This document shows positions 1 through 9,963 of a DNA stretch of 64,000 bases, piece after piece; position 1 is the first letter of the stretch, and each line of letters starts with the position of its first letter. Position numbers and translations under genes: made by a program. The stretch lies in contig NZ_JXKD01000001.1 of assembly GCF_001885765.1 (NCBI RefSeq), positions 1 through 64,000 of the forward strand, read 5' to 3'. This stretch comes from Enterococcus aquimarinus (lineage in GTDB: Bacteria > Bacillota > Bacilli > Lactobacillales > Enterococcaceae). Below the pieces are notes generated by a model. The model was not told the DNA's origin. It saw only the letters and a program-made list of their open reading frames with translations, and made no database searches.

Positions 1-3
1 CAT

Positions 4-77
4 GGCGATTGTGGCGAAGGGGTTAACGCACCGGATTGTGGTTCCGGCATTCGTGGGTTCGAAACCCATCAGTCGCC
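4..77 (+). tRNA. tRNA-His (GTG anticodon)
   Basis: This is a full cloverleaf. The acceptor arm is 5-11 with 70-76, plus the extra G4:C77 pair (G-1:C73) that is diagnostic of tRNA-His. The anticodon loop reads TTGTGGT and the T-arm carries GGTTCGAA. CCA is not encoded, so the 3' end must be added by the enzyme encoded at the end of this window. It probably ends a tRNA cluster lying upstream of the window. Confidence 0.95.
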
Positions 78-86
78 TTTTTTCTT

Positions 87-158
87 TGGGGTATAGCCAA
101 GCGGTAAGGCAAGGGACTTTGACTCCCTCACGCGTTGGTTCGAATCCAGCTACCCCAG
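87..158 (+). tRNA. tRNA-Gln (TTG anticodon)
   Basis: The acceptor arm TGGGGTA (87-93) pairs perfectly with TACCCCA (151-157), and G158 is the discriminator base. The anticodon is TTG inside the loop ACTTTGACT, and the T-loop is GGTTCGAATCC. CCA is not encoded. It lies 9 bases after tRNA-His and was probably cotranscribed with it. Confidence 0.95.
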
Positions 159-170
159 TTATAACTGTCG

Positions 171-209
171 AACTCTGATTAAGATATTTTTCTTAGTCAG
201 AGTTTTTTT
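171..209 (+). terminator. Intrinsic terminator of the tRNA cluster
   Basis: An 8-bp perfect stem (171-178 with 197-204), extended by further pairs towards the loop, is followed by a T-run. It lies 12 bases after tRNA-Gln. Confidence 0.85.
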
Positions 210-766
210 GTTATTTTTTAGCGGAAAAAATTTAAACTAATCCAAAATCAATCATATGATAGTAGCGTGATGGGACTGATTAGACGGATTGATTTTATCA
301 AGTGAATTCCCCCTTTCTCTGTATTCCGTGTAAGACTACCTAGCAACGTCATATTACTCCTTAGTCAATCAGTGTTGTAGGCAACGTCCTTACTAAAGAA
401 TTGAAGTGAATGAGTTCAAATTCTATTTTCTCTTCATACTAACTAAAGAGTGGAGAAAATTTTGGATGAGAGAAAGGCTGAATGGACAGTCGTGGTATTG
501 CTGTTCATTTCTTGGCAAAAGGTTTAGTATAGAGCCATGAAACAGATTGTTTTTGAGCGAATCTAGTAGGATCAAGACCATCAAGAGAATCATTTTTTGT
601 ACTAACACGGATGAAAGATTCTTTCAATAGTAAGAAAGCTATCATTATTTGGTGTTATCAAGAGGTGAACTCTCCAATTGCAGATGGTTTATCGGGAGTG
701 TTTTGGCAGATTTTCCATCCATTACGAAACCCAATCGAAAGCGAAGTTACGATTATTTTTTTCATG
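210..766. other. Long non-coding stretch upstream of kup
   Basis: I recognise no gene here. Open frames of up to about 100 codons exist but have weak starts, no recognisable protein, and one overlaps the kup start. On the minus strand a short frame (starting near 359) has AAGGAG before an ATG but stops after 34 codons. Two related stretches around 340-365 and 378-398 share the core AACGTC. The stretch could hold a decayed gene. Confidence 0.4.
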
Positions 767-795
767 TTGACCCTAATGCTTGAAAAGTGCATAAT
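767..795 (+). promoter_or_regulatory. Likely promoter of kup
   Basis: TTGACC (767-772), a 17-base spacer and CATAAT (790-795). It leaves a leader of about 100 bases before the gene. Confidence 0.5.
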
Positions 796-902
796 ACATT
801 GCATTCGCCTGAAGGGTAGTCTGTCATATTACCAGATAATTTTAGTCGAAAAAACTAAAAATAGTGAATGTGAATCATTAAATTGGAGGATTGGCAAAGG
901 AA

Positions 903-2903
903 ATGAATAAAAAGGGGAAAGCATCTGCTGCTGGATTATTAGTGGCGATGGGGGTTGTTTACGGGGACATCGGTACAAGCCCGCTATATGTAATGAAAGC
1001 AATTGTCGAAGGGAATGGTGGAATCGGGACGCTTGATAAAAATTTTGTCTTCGGGACCGTTTCGTTAATTTTTTGGACACTGACCTTTCTTACGACGGTC
1101 AAATATGTTTTGATTGCGTTAAATGCAGATAATCATGGAGAAGGCGGGATTTTCTCCTTATATACGCTTGTTCGCAAAAATGGCAAGTTTTTAATTATTC
1201 CAGCGATGATTGGCGGCGCTGCGTTGCTAGCTGATGGGGTATTAACGCCAGCGGTTACCGTCACAACAGCGGTTGAAGGATTACGTGGGATTCCAGCCTT
1301 TTATCAGTTATTCGGAATGGATCAATCGATAATCATTTATATTACGTTAGGAATTTTGTTGTTGCTATTTGGTTTACAACGTTTTGGTACGGATGTTGTT
1401 GGGAAAGCTTTTGGACCCGCCATGTTTTGTTGGTTTAGCTTTTTGGGTCTGGTCGGAATTATGAATTTCGGGCAAGATTTATCCGTGATTCGTGCGTTAA
1501 ACCCGATCTATGCGGTCCGTTTACTTTTTAATCCTGAAAATCGTTTAGGAATTCTGATTTTAGGAAATATTTTCTTAGCAACCACGGGAGCAGAGGCGCT
1601 TTACTCAGACATGGGCCACGTCGGAAAACGCAATATTCATTTAAGTTGGCCGTATGTCAAAATTTGTTTAATCCTTAATTATTTAGGACAAGCAGCATGG
1701 TTGAATCGCGCCATTGACAGCGGGGAATATTCAGAAGTTGAAAATTTAAATCCATTTTTTATGATTTTACCTGAATCTTGGCTGATCTTTGGTGTTTTCT
1801 TTGCGACAATCGCGGCGATTATTGCTTCTCAAGCGTTACTATCAGGCTCTTTCACACTTGTTTCTGAAGCGATTAAACTTCACTTTCTACCGCGATTGAA
1901 GCTCGTTTATCCAGGTACCTCAATTGGACAAGTCTATATTCCAACTGTGAATTTTATTTTATGGATTGCATGTTCCTTAATTGTGATTACGTTTCGGACG
2001 TCCTCGCATATGGAAGCGGCATACGGACTATCCATTACGGTTACAATGTTAATGACGACTTTTTTACTTTATTTTTATTTGATTCAATCGAAACGGTCGA
2101 AAGTGTTGGCGATAGTCATCACGTCATTCTTTGCCGTCATTGAAACGATTTTCTTTATCTCGAGTGCGGCTAAATTTTTCCACGGTGGATTTGTTGCGGT
2201 AATCATGGCATTGATGATTCTCTTTGTGATGAGTGTTTGGCAATGGGGGAATGTGATTGAAGAAAGAGAATCGGTTGAAGTCGATCTTAAAGATTTTATT
2301 CCACAACTACAAGAGTTGCATCTAGACCCAACGGTTCCGATATTTCAAACGAACGCGGTCTTTTTAGTTCCACGGATGGACGGGGATTTAATTGGTAAGC
2401 AATTTTTATATTCCATTTTGGATAAGAAACCAAAACGAGCGAAAGTTTATTGGTTCTTGAATGTGGTGGTAACCGATGAGCCCTACACGCAAGAATTTAC
2501 GGTCGATACGATGGGGACTGATTTTGTCGTGAAAGTCCAATTATTCCTAGGGTTTCGAGTCAGCCAAGAAGTGAATGTTTATTTACGTCAAATTATTCAA
2601 GATTTAATGCAAGATGGACGCTTAGAAAAACAACCACAAAGGTATTCAATCATTCCTAATCGTGAAATTGGCGATTTTCAGTTTGTGTTGATTCAAGAAT
2701 CGTTATCAAATGACAGTGAATTAAGTCACTGGGAACGTCAAGTCATGCAGACGAAGCTATTCATCAAAAAACATACCACTTCACCAGAGAATTGGTTTGG
2801 TTTAGAGTATAGTGAAATCAAACGTGAGACCGTTCCTTTAGTTATTGGAAAAAAACCACGAATTCCTTTACGTGAGCGAGAGAACTTTCATCCTCATCAT
2901 TAA
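903..2903 (+). CDS. kup: Kup/HAK-family potassium transporter
   Basis: Integral membrane protein for proton-coupled K+ uptake. The 666 residues match the usual Kup length. The family signature GDIGTSPLY is at residues 21-29, followed by the conserved NHGEGGIF and [13 protein letters not shown] segments. About twelve hydrophobic segments fill the first 440 residues, and a hydrophilic cytoplasmic domain of about 200 residues ends the protein. The start is uncertain: GGAGG lies at 885-889, which is too close to the in-frame TTG at 891 and somewhat far (13 bases) from ATG 903; I prefer ATG 903. The gene stands alone between its own promoter and a strong terminator. Many Firmicute kup genes are controlled by a c-di-AMP riboswitch, but I could not see one here. 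Confidence 0.95.
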   Translation: MNKKGKASAAGLLVAMGVVYGDIGTSPLYVMKAIVEGNGGIGTLDKNFVFGTVSLIFWTLTFLTTVKYVLIALNADNHGEGGIFSLYTLVRKNGKFLIIPAMIGGAALLADGVLTPAVTVTTAVEGLRGIPAFYQLFGMDQSIIIYITLGILLLLFGLQRFGTDVVGKAFGPAMFCWFSFLGLVGIMNFGQDLSVIRALNPIYAVRLLFNPENRLGILILGNIFLATTGAEALYSDMGHVGKRNIHLSWPYVKICLILNYLGQAAWLNRAIDSGEYSEVENLNPFFMILPESWLIFGVFFATIAAIIASQALLSGSFTLVSEAIKLHFLPRLKLVYPGTSIGQVYIPTVNFILWIACSLIVITFRTSSHMEAAYGLSITVTMLMTTFLLYFYLIQSKRSKVLAIVITSFFAVIETIFFISSAAKFFHGGFVAVIMALMILFVMSVWQWGNVIEERESVEVDLKDFIPQLQELHLDPTVPIFQTNAVFLVPRMDGDLIGKQFLYSILDKKPKRAKVYWFLNVVVTDEPYTQEFTVDTMGTDFVVKVQLFLGFRVSQEVNVYLRQIIQDLMQDGRLEKQPQRYSIIPNREIGDFQFVLIQESLSNDSELSHWERQVMQTKLFIKKHTTSPENWFGLEYSEIKRETVPLVIGKKPRIPLRERENFHPHH

Positions 2904-2908
2904 ACCAA

Positions 2909-2945
2909 AAAACGACTCTTCCGAATTTCGGAGGAGTCGTTTTTA
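2909..2945. terminator. Bidirectional terminator between kup and mvaS
   Basis: A perfect hairpin with stem ACGACTCTTCCGAAA-like arms (2912-2926 with 2927-2940) is flanked by A-runs and T-runs, so it can serve both convergent genes. Confidence 0.85.
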
Positions 2946-2949
2946 TTGG

Positions 2950-4101
2950 TTATTCCCGGTATACGCGAATCGTATTTTCGATATGTTGAATACTGAAGGG
3001 CGTTAAATCGTCAAAACTGGCCGTAATCGACGTATCAAGATCGTCAGCAAACATGGTTTCATAGTCAGCCATACTTAAAGCTTGACGATTTTCTAATAAG
3101 GCTAAATGAGCATCTTTTTCTAAATATGTTTCAAAACCTTCTACTAAAAGGCCACTAAACAATTCACAAACAGCGCCTGAACCGTAGCTGAAAAGACCAA
3201 TCCGTTGGTTCGCTTGCAGTGAGTTTGAATTTTCAAGTAACGAAATCAAACCAAGGTATAAAGAACCGGTATAAAGATTCCCAACGCGGCGGCTATACGT
3301 AATGCTCGCTTCATATTGTTCCAGCATGCGCGTTTGTTCGCCTTCCGTTTCATTTTCTAAAATAGCGAGTAAGGCTTTTTTCCCCATTTTAGTATACGGA
3401 ATATGAAAAGCAAGGGCAGCAAAATCCGTTAAATGACGTTGGTATTTTTCTTGGTAACGAGTCCAAACTTTCTGGAATGATTGAACATACGTCTCATTTG
3501 AAAGTGGACCGTCCACCATCGGATATTTATGCCCAACAGGACGCCAAAAATCATAGATATCTTGCGTTAACATCACGGTTTCATTTTCTAACTTCAAGAT
3601 GCGAGGATTTTGGCTAATTAACATGGCCACGGCTCCTGCTCCTTGCGTTGGTTCGCCACCAGATTGGAGCCCGTATTTGGCAATATCGGTCGCGATGACT
3701 AAGACTTTACTGGTAGGATTTGCAGATACATGATTTTTAGCCAGTTGTAATCCGGCAGTTGCACCGTAACAAGCTTCTTTAATTTCAAATGAGCGAGCAA
3801 AGGGTTGCACGCCAAGTAGACGGTGCAAGACCACGGCTGAAGCTTTTGACTCATCAATGCTCGATTCTGTGCCCACGATAATCATATCGATTGTCGCTAA
3901 GTCTTCAGGAGTTAACATCCTTTTCGCGGCATTGGCGGCAAAAGTGACGATATCTTGTGTTTTTGGATTCACAGCCATTTGTTCTTGCCCAATTCCCAAT
4001 AAGAATTTATTTGGGTCCACGTTCCGAGCAAGGGCAAGCTCGGTCATATCCACATAATAGGGCGGAACATAAAAGTTTATTTTATCAATACCAACGTTCA
4101 T
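2950..4101 (-). CDS. mvaS: Hydroxymethylglutaryl-CoA synthase
   Basis: Condenses acetyl-CoA with acetoacetyl-CoA to HMG-CoA, the second step of the mevalonate route to isoprenoids. The 383 residues are the usual length of Gram-positive MvaS. The catalytic residues fall at the same numbers as in the Enterococcus faecalis enzyme: Glu79 (in GTESSIDESKA), Cys111 (in EACYGATAGL) and His233 (in AFHIPYTKMG). The start is set by AAAGGAG 8-9 bases before the ATG. It is divergent from the acetyltransferase/reductase operon, the arrangement known from enterococci, with a shared 180-bp control region. Confidence 0.97.
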   Translation of the reverse strand: MNVGIDKINFYVPPYYVDMTELALARNVDPNKFLLGIGQEQMAVNPKTQDIVTFAANAAKRMLTPEDLATIDMIIVGTESSIDESKASAVVLHRLLGVQPFARSFEIKEACYGATAGLQLAKNHVSANPTSKVLVIATDIAKYGLQSGGEPTQGAGAVAMLISQNPRILKLENETVMLTQDIYDFWRPVGHKYPMVDGPLSNETYVQSFQKVWTRYQEKYQRHLTDFAALAFHIPYTKMGKKALLAILENETEGEQTRMLEQYEASITYSRRVGNLYTGSLYLGLISLLENSNSLQANQRIGLFSYGSGAVCELFSGLLVEGFETYLEKDAHLALLENRQALSMADYETMFADDLDTSITASFDDLTPFSIQHIENTIRVYRE

Positions 4102-4129
4102 ATAGTATTACTCTCCTTTAGATTTCTAT

Positions 4130-4157
4130 CTTATACAATTTACCACATTTTCCACAA
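4130..4157 (-). promoter_or_regulatory. Possible promoter of mvaS
   Basis: Read on the minus strand: TTGTGG, 16 bases, TATAAG, about 30 bases before the start codon. Confidence 0.4.
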
Positions 4158-4280
4158 TATTTGAAAAGAAAAAGAAAGAAATTAAAGTTTATTAAAAAAG
4201 CAACCAAACTTGTTAATATTTTAAAAAGAGGAGTTGTTTTTTTTGTGGGGCATGCTATAGTTCAATTTGGAGGTGTCTAC

Positions 4281-5450
4281 ATGAGAGACGTTGTGATTAT
4301 TGATGCCCTGAGAACGCCAATTGGCAAGTATCGTGGGCAATTCAAAGACTTAAGTGCGGTAGCGTTAGGTGTGGAAGTATCAAAGAAACTAATCGCCCGA
4401 AATGAAGGGCTTAAAAGTGAAATGAAACAAGTCATCTTTGGGAATGTGTTACAGGCGGGAACGGGTCAAAATCCGGCACGGCAAATTGCCTTAAAAAGTG
4501 GCTTACCGGTATCTGTTCCGGCAACAACGATTAATGAAGTCTGTGGATCGGGCTTAAAATCGATTGCTTTAGGGCGCCAAACCATTCAACTTGGAGAAGC
4601 TGAGGTCGTCTTAGTAGGTGGAATTGAAAGTATGAGTCAAGCACCCTTATTTCATTATTACGATAAAGAGACGGATCAAGCAACGAAAGCCCAATCCATT
4701 TTGGTCCATGATGGGTTAACCGATGCTTTCAGCGAAAAACATATGGGGTTGACCGCCGAAAAAGTCGCAGACGTTTATCAAGTGACACGTGAAGCGCAAG
4801 ATGAATTCGCCTTACAGTCGCATGAAAAAGCAGCAAAAGCTCAAGATGCAGGATACTTTGATGCAGAAATAATCGAAGTAGAAGTCAATGGTGTCACGTA
4901 TACGCAAGATGAAGGTGTGCGTCGAGGCACCACCTTAGAACAACTCGCGAAATTAAGAACCGTTTTTAAAGAAGAGGGTTGTGTCACAGCAGGGAATGCG
5001 TCGACGATTAACGATGGTGCGTCGGCTTTAATCTTGGCTTCAAAAGAATATGCGGATGATTTAGGTCTTACTTATTTAGGTGTGATTCGTGATGTGACTG
5101 AAGTCGGAATTGATCCAAGCATGATGGGCACATCCCCTATTGAGGCCATTCGTCAATTGCTTGAGCGCAATCAGTTAACGACTGAAGACATTGATTTATT
5201 TGAAATTAATGAGGCTTTTGCGGCAACGTCGATTGTCGTGGAAAAAGAACTTCAATTACCGGCTGAAAAAGTCAATATTTGTGGCGGAGCAGTTGCCTTA
5301 GGACACCCAATCGGTGCGACAGGTGCGCGAATTGTAACGACAGTGCTTCACCAACTTGAACGGATCAAAGGGCATTACGCGATTGCGTCTCTTTGTATTG
5401 GCGGCGGGCTAGGCCTAGCTGTTTTGATTGAACGCACAAAGGAGCAGTAA
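4281..5450 (+). CDS. Acetyl-CoA acetyltransferase (thiolase), stand-alone counterpart of the MvaE N-terminal half
   Basis: Joins two acetyl-CoA into acetoacetyl-CoA, the first step of the mevalonate pathway. The 389 residues match a complete biosynthetic thiolase. Visible motifs are NEVCGSGLK with the acyl-accepting Cys near residue 88, [18 protein letters not shown] with the active-site His, and the C-terminal CIGGGLG with the second Cys. The frame is open further upstream, but GGAGGTG seven bases before ATG 4281 fixes the start. In Enterococcus the equivalent is fused to HMG-CoA reductase in one protein (MvaE). Here a TAA ends the thiolase and the reductase restarts 2 bases later in another frame. 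Confidence 0.93.
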   Translation: MRDVVIIDALRTPIGKYRGQFKDLSAVALGVEVSKKLIARNEGLKSEMKQVIFGNVLQAGTGQNPARQIALKSGLPVSVPATTINEVCGSGLKSIALGRQTIQLGEAEVVLVGGIESMSQAPLFHYYDKETDQATKAQSILVHDGLTDAFSEKHMGLTAEKVADVYQVTREAQDEFALQSHEKAAKAQDAGYFDAEIIEVEVNGVTYTQDEGVRRGTTLEQLAKLRTVFKEEGCVTAGNASTINDGASALILASKEYADDLGLTYLGVIRDVTEVGIDPSMMGTSPIEAIRQLLERNQLTTEDIDLFEINEAFAATSIVVEKELQLPAEKVNICGGAVALGHPIGATGARIVTTVLHQLERIKGHYAIASLCIGGGLGLAVLIERTKEQ

Positions 5451-5452
5451 GG

Positions 5453-6706
5453 ATGGAGAAAAAATTTTATCAGTTGTCACCGAAAGAAAGACTGGCTCAG
5501 TTAAGCCTTGAAGGGAAACTCACACCAGACATGTTGCAAGCCTTACAACAAACCGCGCTTTCGGACGAAGTGGCGAATCATTTGATTGAAAATCAAATTA
5601 GTGATGTCTCCATTCCGCTAGGGGTCGTGCGTCATTTTAAGGTGAATCAAAAAGACTATGTCATTCCTTTGGCGACGGAAGAACCGTCTGTCGTAGCTGC
5701 GTGTAGTAATGGTGCCAAGATGGTTGCCCAGTCAGAAGGGTTTACGAGTAGCATGCATCGAAAAGAGCTCAGAGGTCAAATTGTCTTCATGAATGTTCAA
5801 GCAGCAGATACGCTTGTTGAAACGATTGAAGCCAACAAAGCAGCAATTTTTCAGCGAGCAAAAGAAAGCTATCCTTCGATTGTACAACGTGGCGGGGGAT
5901 TAACCGAAGTGCAGATTCGTCGTTTTGTTGAAAATCCAATGTTTCTTTCTGTTGATTTTATCGTTGATACAAAAGATGCGATGGGCGCCAATATCATGAA
6001 TACGATTCTCGAAGGTACTGCGAATTTATTCCGTGAGTGGTTTGATGAAACGATTTTATTTAGTATTTTAAGTAATTACGCGACAGAATCCTTAGTCACT
6101 GCGACATGCCTTGTGCCTTTTTCCGCTTTATCCAAAGGGGGAGATGGGGAAGAAGTTGCGATGAAAATCGCGGCAGCTTCGACGTTTGCTCAGCTGGATC
6201 CTTATCGTGCGACTACGCATAATAAAGGGATTATGAACGGTATTGATGCACTTGTTTTAGCAACTGGCAATGACACGCGAGCGATGGCAGCTGCGGCTCA
6301 TGCTTACGCTGCTAGAGATGGTCAATATCGTGGGTTAAGCCAGTGGACTGTGACGGCTGATGGACTAAGAGGAGAAATCACCTTACCCGTAACGATTGGA
6401 ACGGTTGGAGGAGCGACGCGCGTTTTACCAAAAGCTCAGGCAGTATTAGCATTGCTACAAGTCTCTTCGGCTAAAGAACTAGCAGAAGTCATTGCAGCGG
6501 TAGGTCTTGCTCAAAACTTAGCGGCGTTACGTGCGTTGGTGACGGAAGGGATTCAAAAAGGTCACATGTCTTTGCAGGCGCGTTCGTTAGCGCTGAGTGT
6601 CGGTGCCAAAGGGGAGGAAGTCACTGCGGTGGCGACGTCCTTAAAAAAAGGTGTCATGAATGAGCAACATGCCAAAGCGATTTTAGCGGCATTGCGTTCC
6701 GAGTAA
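5453..6706 (+). CDS. mvaA: Class II hydroxymethylglutaryl-CoA reductase
   Basis: Reduces HMG-CoA to mevalonate, the committed step of the pathway. The 417 residues match stand-alone class II reductases. Landmarks are the [10 protein letters not shown] segment with the catalytic Glu (residues 74-83), [19 protein letters not shown] with the catalytic Lys, ATGNDTRA with the catalytic Asp, and [10 protein letters not shown] with the catalytic His near the C-terminus. AAAGGAG inside the end of the thiolase gene, 8 bases before ATG 5453, allows independent initiation. The N-terminus [10 protein letters not shown] corresponds to the linker region of fused enterococcal MvaE. Confidence 0.95.
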   Translation: MEKKFYQLSPKERLAQLSLEGKLTPDMLQALQQTALSDEVANHLIENQISDVSIPLGVVRHFKVNQKDYVIPLATEEPSVVAACSNGAKMVAQSEGFTSSMHRKELRGQIVFMNVQAADTLVETIEANKAAIFQRAKESYPSIVQRGGGLTEVQIRRFVENPMFLSVDFIVDTKDAMGANIMNTILEGTANLFREWFDETILFSILSNYATESLVTATCLVPFSALSKGGDGEEVAMKIAAASTFAQLDPYRATTHNKGIMNGIDALVLATGNDTRAMAAAAHAYAARDGQYRGLSQWTVTADGLRGEITLPVTIGTVGGATRVLPKAQAVLALLQVSSAKELAEVIAAVGLAQNLAALRALVTEGIQKGHMSLQARSLALSVGAKGEEVTAVATSLKKGVMNEQHAKAILAALRSE

Positions 6707-6730
6707 GAATCAAATGGTCTTTACCAAAAA

Positions 6731-6782
6731 AACAACGTCTGTCAGCTCGATTAATTCTAGCTAGCAGGCGTTGTTCTTTTAG
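6731..6782 (+). terminator. Terminator of the thiolase/mvaA operon
   Basis: AACAACGTCTG (6731-6741) pairs with CAGGCGTTGTT with one G:T pair. A T-rich tail follows. The operon ends 25 bases upstream. Confidence 0.75.
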
Positions 6783-6841
6783 TGTGGTTCTTTTTGAGTT
6801 GTCTAGTTCCTTTGGTAAATCAGGGAATCGTGCTCGTATAA

Positions 6842-6882
6842 ACAAAAAAACAGCCTCAGGCGATAGGACCTGAGGCTGTTCG
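6842..6882 (-). terminator. Terminator for the minus-strand gene ending at 6885
   Basis: AACAGCCTCAGG (from 6849) pairs perfectly with CCTGAGGCTGTT (to 6880). Read on the minus strand it is followed by a run of T. Confidence 0.85.
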
Positions 6883-6884
6883 GT

Positions 6885-7586
6885 TTATGCGGGTGTAATA
6901 CTTTGGGCAAAGGCCTCAATTACTGGAATGACCTCTAATTTGAGTTTGTATTTTCGTTCTAAAGCAGGTTCAATTGTAAAAACGTTATTTTCTGACGTGG
7001 AAATCGTCGCGAGTAAACGTTCTTCTTTAGCCGTTTTTTCCACCACTTGAACGGAGTCAGAGTGTTCAATCACTTCAAATTTTGGAAAAGCCGTGATTGC
7101 TTCTTTGAAAGTAGCGAATGCACTGTCTTCGTCAAAAGAGCTTTCAGTAGCAGCTGCTGGAACTTCTATGTCTTGTGCCGCTTCAATTTCAACTTCAACT
7201 TCAGTTGCAGGACTTTCCTTTGGTGCTGACGTAGGAGCGTTCTCGCTAGTAACAGCTGATTCGTCCGTAAAACCCCAGTAGTTCGCAAATTCATTGACTA
7301 ATTTACGACTAAAGCGTTCGAGTAATCCTGTTTCAGAAGATTGAATTCGTTTAACGACAAGATTAAAGTGTTCATCTAATGGCACAGAAATAATCTGATC
7401 ACGCGTTGTTTCGCCTAAAAATTCAATCGACATTTCATTGGGCGTTTCAAGTTTAATCCCAACTGTAACGGGTAATTCGTACATCGCCATTGCTTGTTTT
7501 TCCATTTCTCTAAACAGCAATGCCCGTGCATTATTAAAGGAAGGACGAAATTGTTTTTTTAATTTTGCTAATTGTTTCTTTTTCAT
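6885..7586 (-). CDS. Conserved-looking hypothetical protein, 233 aa
   Basis: I do not recognise this protein. It is soluble with no signal peptide. The first 105 residues are a basic, folded-looking domain (start MKKKQLAKLKKQF). An acidic, low-complexity linker rich in Glu, Ala, Ser and Thr follows (about 105-155), then a second compact domain of about 75 residues ending QSITPA. The chosen ATG 7586 has AAAGGGG seven bases before it; seven further upstream codons are open but lack a ribosome site. It has its own terminator and sits tail to tail with the mevalonate operon. Confidence 0.8.
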   Translation of the reverse strand: MKKKQLAKLKKQFRPSFNNARALLFREMEKQAMAMYELPVTVGIKLETPNEMSIEFLGETTRDQIISVPLDEHFNLVVKRIQSSETGLLERFSRKLVNEFANYWGFTDESAVTSENAPTSAPKESPATEVEVEIEAAQDIEVPAAATESSFDEDSAFATFKEAITAFPKFEVIEHSDSVQVVEKTAKEERLLATISTSENNVFTIEPALERKYKLKLEVIPVIEAFAQSITPA

Positions 7587-7706
7587 GATGATCCCCTTTC
7601 GATACAAGGTAAATTATAGGCAAAAAATGCAAGAATGGGAAGATGTTTTCATGAAAAAAGATGATTTTATTAAAAAATGATGAGTAAAGTGAAGGAAATG
7701 TAAGAG

Positions 7707-7979
7707 TTATTCGCTCTCAAAGGCATGGAGCGAAGGATATTTAGGTAAAATCGCGATAATTTCTTTATTTTCAGAAATCGCAATAACCTTTTCTTCCCAT
7801 ACGTCTAGCGTATAATCTGGACCTAAACGAGACGCAAGTGCCTCTAGAAATTGCTCTTTTTGCCACTGACGAGCAGGAAAGTGTTGCACCAAATCAGGAT
7901 GTACAAGAAAGATAAAATCGGGGTGAAACGTTGTCCGCACTTCTTCACTAAGTGTGGCTAAGCGTTCAGAAATAGTCAT
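7707..7979 (-). CDS. Small hypothetical protein, 90 aa
   Basis: I do not recognise this protein. It is soluble, mildly acidic, with no Cys and no membrane segment. The start is well supported by AAGGAGGT six bases before the ATG. It lies upstream of the 233-aa gene on the same strand with a 120-base gap and may be cotranscribed with it. Confidence 0.75.
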   Translation of the reverse strand: MTISERLATLSEEVRTTFHPDFIFLVHPDLVQHFPARQWQKEQFLEALASRLGPDYTLDVWEEKVIAISENKEIIAILPKYPSLHAFESE

Positions 7980-8018
7980 GACCGGACCTCCTTTTTGATC
8001 AATTAAGAATCTATTTTT

Positions 8019-8027
8019 AGTATAACA
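8019..8027 (-). promoter_or_regulatory. Extended -10 promoter for the 90-aa gene
   Basis: On the minus strand TGTTATACT is an extended -10 box (TG-N-TATACT), 40 bases before the start codon. There is no clear -35 box. Confidence 0.4.
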
Positions 8028-8131
8028 TACTTCATTACAAACAAGAAAAACAAGAAAATGGTCGTTTTATTTCTAGTGTTCATTTTCTGTAAAAATGAGT
8101 ATACTAGTGAAGGTAAGGGGATGAAACAAAG

Positions 8132-9136
8132 ATGGAAATTTATTTGAAACAAGCGATTTTGCATTTAATTGATCGTGAAGCAGGCGATCCTGTTTTTTCA
8201 CAAGTACCACTTGATCTAAGTGCCGAATATATTCGCGATTATTTAACCAAAAAAATCCAAAAACTTTCAAGCGCGCAAACGAAAACCGGAAGATTAGTAG
8301 CTGATTCGGTCGTTAGTCGGATGTTGGCCACCGCGACGGACGATTTTATTGCGTTTAGTGAGGCATTTGTGAAGCATTGGTATCAAATGTATCAAGGAAG
8401 TGAAGATGCACCAAATAGTGATGTTTTTATCGTCTTATATGAGGAAGACGCGCTCGCCCAAGTCGCTTTTATTAAAGTGAATTATAAAGAAGCGTACACT
8501 CATTTTACGGATTTAAACGAAGAAGGATTAGCCAATCGTTTGATTTTGAATCGTGCGATTTTAGCGGGTAAAGCGCAAAAACCAGATGAAGGAATGACAA
8601 TTGATTTAAAGACGCTCGATTATGAGTTGATTGAAAAGAAATACCAATTTTCTGGTGACAAACGGTATTATTTTTCAACCCAAGTGATCGAATCCGTCCC
8701 TCGTCCCTCATTAGATGATCATCTTTCGGTGATTAAAAAAGCAGCGAAAAAAATGAGTGAGAAATTCGAAACCCCGACTTATGACGTGTTGGCGAACATT
8801 CAAGAAGCGGTTTACGATACGATTGAAGAGACAGGAACGTTAGATACCACTGAGATTGCGCAAAAAGTCTTTAAAGAAAATGTTTCTGCGCGCATGGCTT
8901 TTCAAGAAGAAATGACTGAAAAAGGGGTTATCGAACAAACACCGTTAGTCAAAGAAGTCAAAGAAATTTCAGAGAAAAAATTTGGCAAACAAAAGTTGAA
9001 ATTATCCAATGGCATTGAACTCATCGTTCCGCTTGACGTCTATCGAAACCCTGATCTCATTGAATTTGTAAATCATCCGGACGGGACGTTGTCAGTGACG
9101 ATTAAGAATGTTGAAGAGATCGTCAACCGCTTATAA
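8132..9136 (+). CDS. ndpA: Nucleoid-associated protein, YejK/NdpA family
   Basis: Family members (E. coli YejK, 335 aa) bind the nucleoid; their molecular role is poorly known. The 334 residues match that length. Family-like segments are the N-terminal LKQAILHLIDREAG, the central DVFIVLYEEDALAQVAFIKV and the acidic C-terminal part DGTLSVTIKNVEEIVNRL. No membrane segment is seen. The start is ATG 8132 with a weak AAGGGG about 13 bases upstream. It is divergent from the 90-aa gene and transcribed alone. Confidence 0.8.
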   Translation: MEIYLKQAILHLIDREAGDPVFSQVPLDLSAEYIRDYLTKKIQKLSSAQTKTGRLVADSVVSRMLATATDDFIAFSEAFVKHWYQMYQGSEDAPNSDVFIVLYEEDALAQVAFIKVNYKEAYTHFTDLNEEGLANRLILNRAILAGKAQKPDEGMTIDLKTLDYELIEKKYQFSGDKRYYFSTQVIESVPRPSLDDHLSVIKKAAKKMSEKFETPTYDVLANIQEAVYDTIEETGTLDTTEIAQKVFKENVSARMAFQEEMTEKGVIEQTPLVKEVKEISEKKFGKQKLKLSNGIELIVPLDVYRNPDLIEFVNHPDGTLSVTIKNVEEIVNRL

Positions 9137-9227
9137 AACGTTAAAAATTTCTTGCGTTTTTTCTTTTTAATAGACAGGAAGTCATGCAAATAGTAGTCTG
9201 AAGTTTGACTAAAAGGAGTGAGGAAAC

Positions 9228-9866
9228 ATGCGAAGAAAAAAGAAAAAACCATTAAAAACCGCTTTGTTTCTTTTCCTTCTACTCACTATTTGTGGCGCTG
9301 TTGTCTTTTTTTATCGAACGAAACAACAATATCAACAAGTGATGGCTTTAGAAAGTGAAGTAGTGAAACAAGCAGAAAAAAACGGTATCTCAGAATATCG
9401 TGAATTGATATTGAGTATGATCTTAACGGAATCAAAAGGGTTAGGCAACGATCCGATGCAAAGCTCTGAAAGTGCCTATGGAGAAGCTGGCAGGACAAGT
9501 GACCCGTCAGAAAGCATTGCGCAAGGAGTTTCTTATTTGGCCGAAAGCATTGCATTAGCACAAGATCAAGGAGTCGATCTTTGGACAGCCGTCCAAGCGT
9601 ATAATTTTGGGTTAGATTATATTTACTTTGTGGAATCGCGTGGGGGCGTGAATGACTTAACCCTGGCAGAAGAATATTCCCGTGATTATTTAGCCCCGCA
9701 ACTTGGGAATCATGACCAAGAACAGTATCGCTACTGGCGTCTTTTCCCAGTTTTTCATAACGGAGGCTACTTATATTATAATGGGGGGAATTTCTTTTAC
9801 GCGCCTTCTGTTAAGTGGAATCAGCAAAAGATGCAGTTTTTCCATTATTTAGAAAACCTCTGGTGA
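9228..9866 (+). CDS. Membrane-anchored lysozyme-like peptidoglycan hydrolase
   Basis: Predicted cell-wall lytic enzyme of the lysozyme-like family found in streptococci, enterococci and conjugative elements. The basic N-terminus (RRKKKKP) and hydrophobic stretch 11-29 form a signal anchor, so the catalytic domain faces outside. The likely catalytic Glu68 lies in ILTESKG, followed by SSESAYG and the aromatic-rich AVQAYNFG. The 212 residues are typical for the single-domain form. AAAGGAG precedes the ATG by about 10 bases. A core-genome role in wall remodelling is more likely than conjugation, since no transfer genes are near. Confidence 0.8.
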   Translation: MRRKKKKPLKTALFLFLLLTICGAVVFFYRTKQQYQQVMALESEVVKQAEKNGISEYRELILSMILTESKGLGNDPMQSSESAYGEAGRTSDPSESIAQGVSYLAESIALAQDQGVDLWTAVQAYNFGLDYIYFVESRGGVNDLTLAEEYSRDYLAPQLGNHDQEQYRYWRLFPVFHNGGYLYYNGGNFFYAPSVKWNQQKMQFFHYLENLW

Positions 9867-9906
9867 AATAACTGTTTAAGATTCGCAAGAGCATCGTGCA
9901 AAGTAC

Positions 9907-9934
9907 TTGAATCTTTTGCGAATTGTGTTAGAAT
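9907..9934 (+). promoter_or_regulatory. Promoter of dnaG-rpoD
   Basis: TTGAAT (9907-9912), a 16-base spacer and TAGAAT (9929-9934). Confidence 0.55.
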
Positions 9935-9963
9935 GGAATACGTAGAAAAATGTCTATTTGAAC

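Noticed and set aside
210-902. c-di-AMP (ydaO-type) riboswitch upstream of kup
   Set aside because: I looked for the conserved ydaO blocks because kup genes often have one, but none is visible.
611-910. 99-codon frame upstream of kup
   Set aside because: No ribosome site, no recognisable protein, and it overlaps the kup start in another frame.
9228-9866. Lysozyme-like protein as part of a conjugative element
   Set aside because: It sits among housekeeping genes without any conjugation genes.
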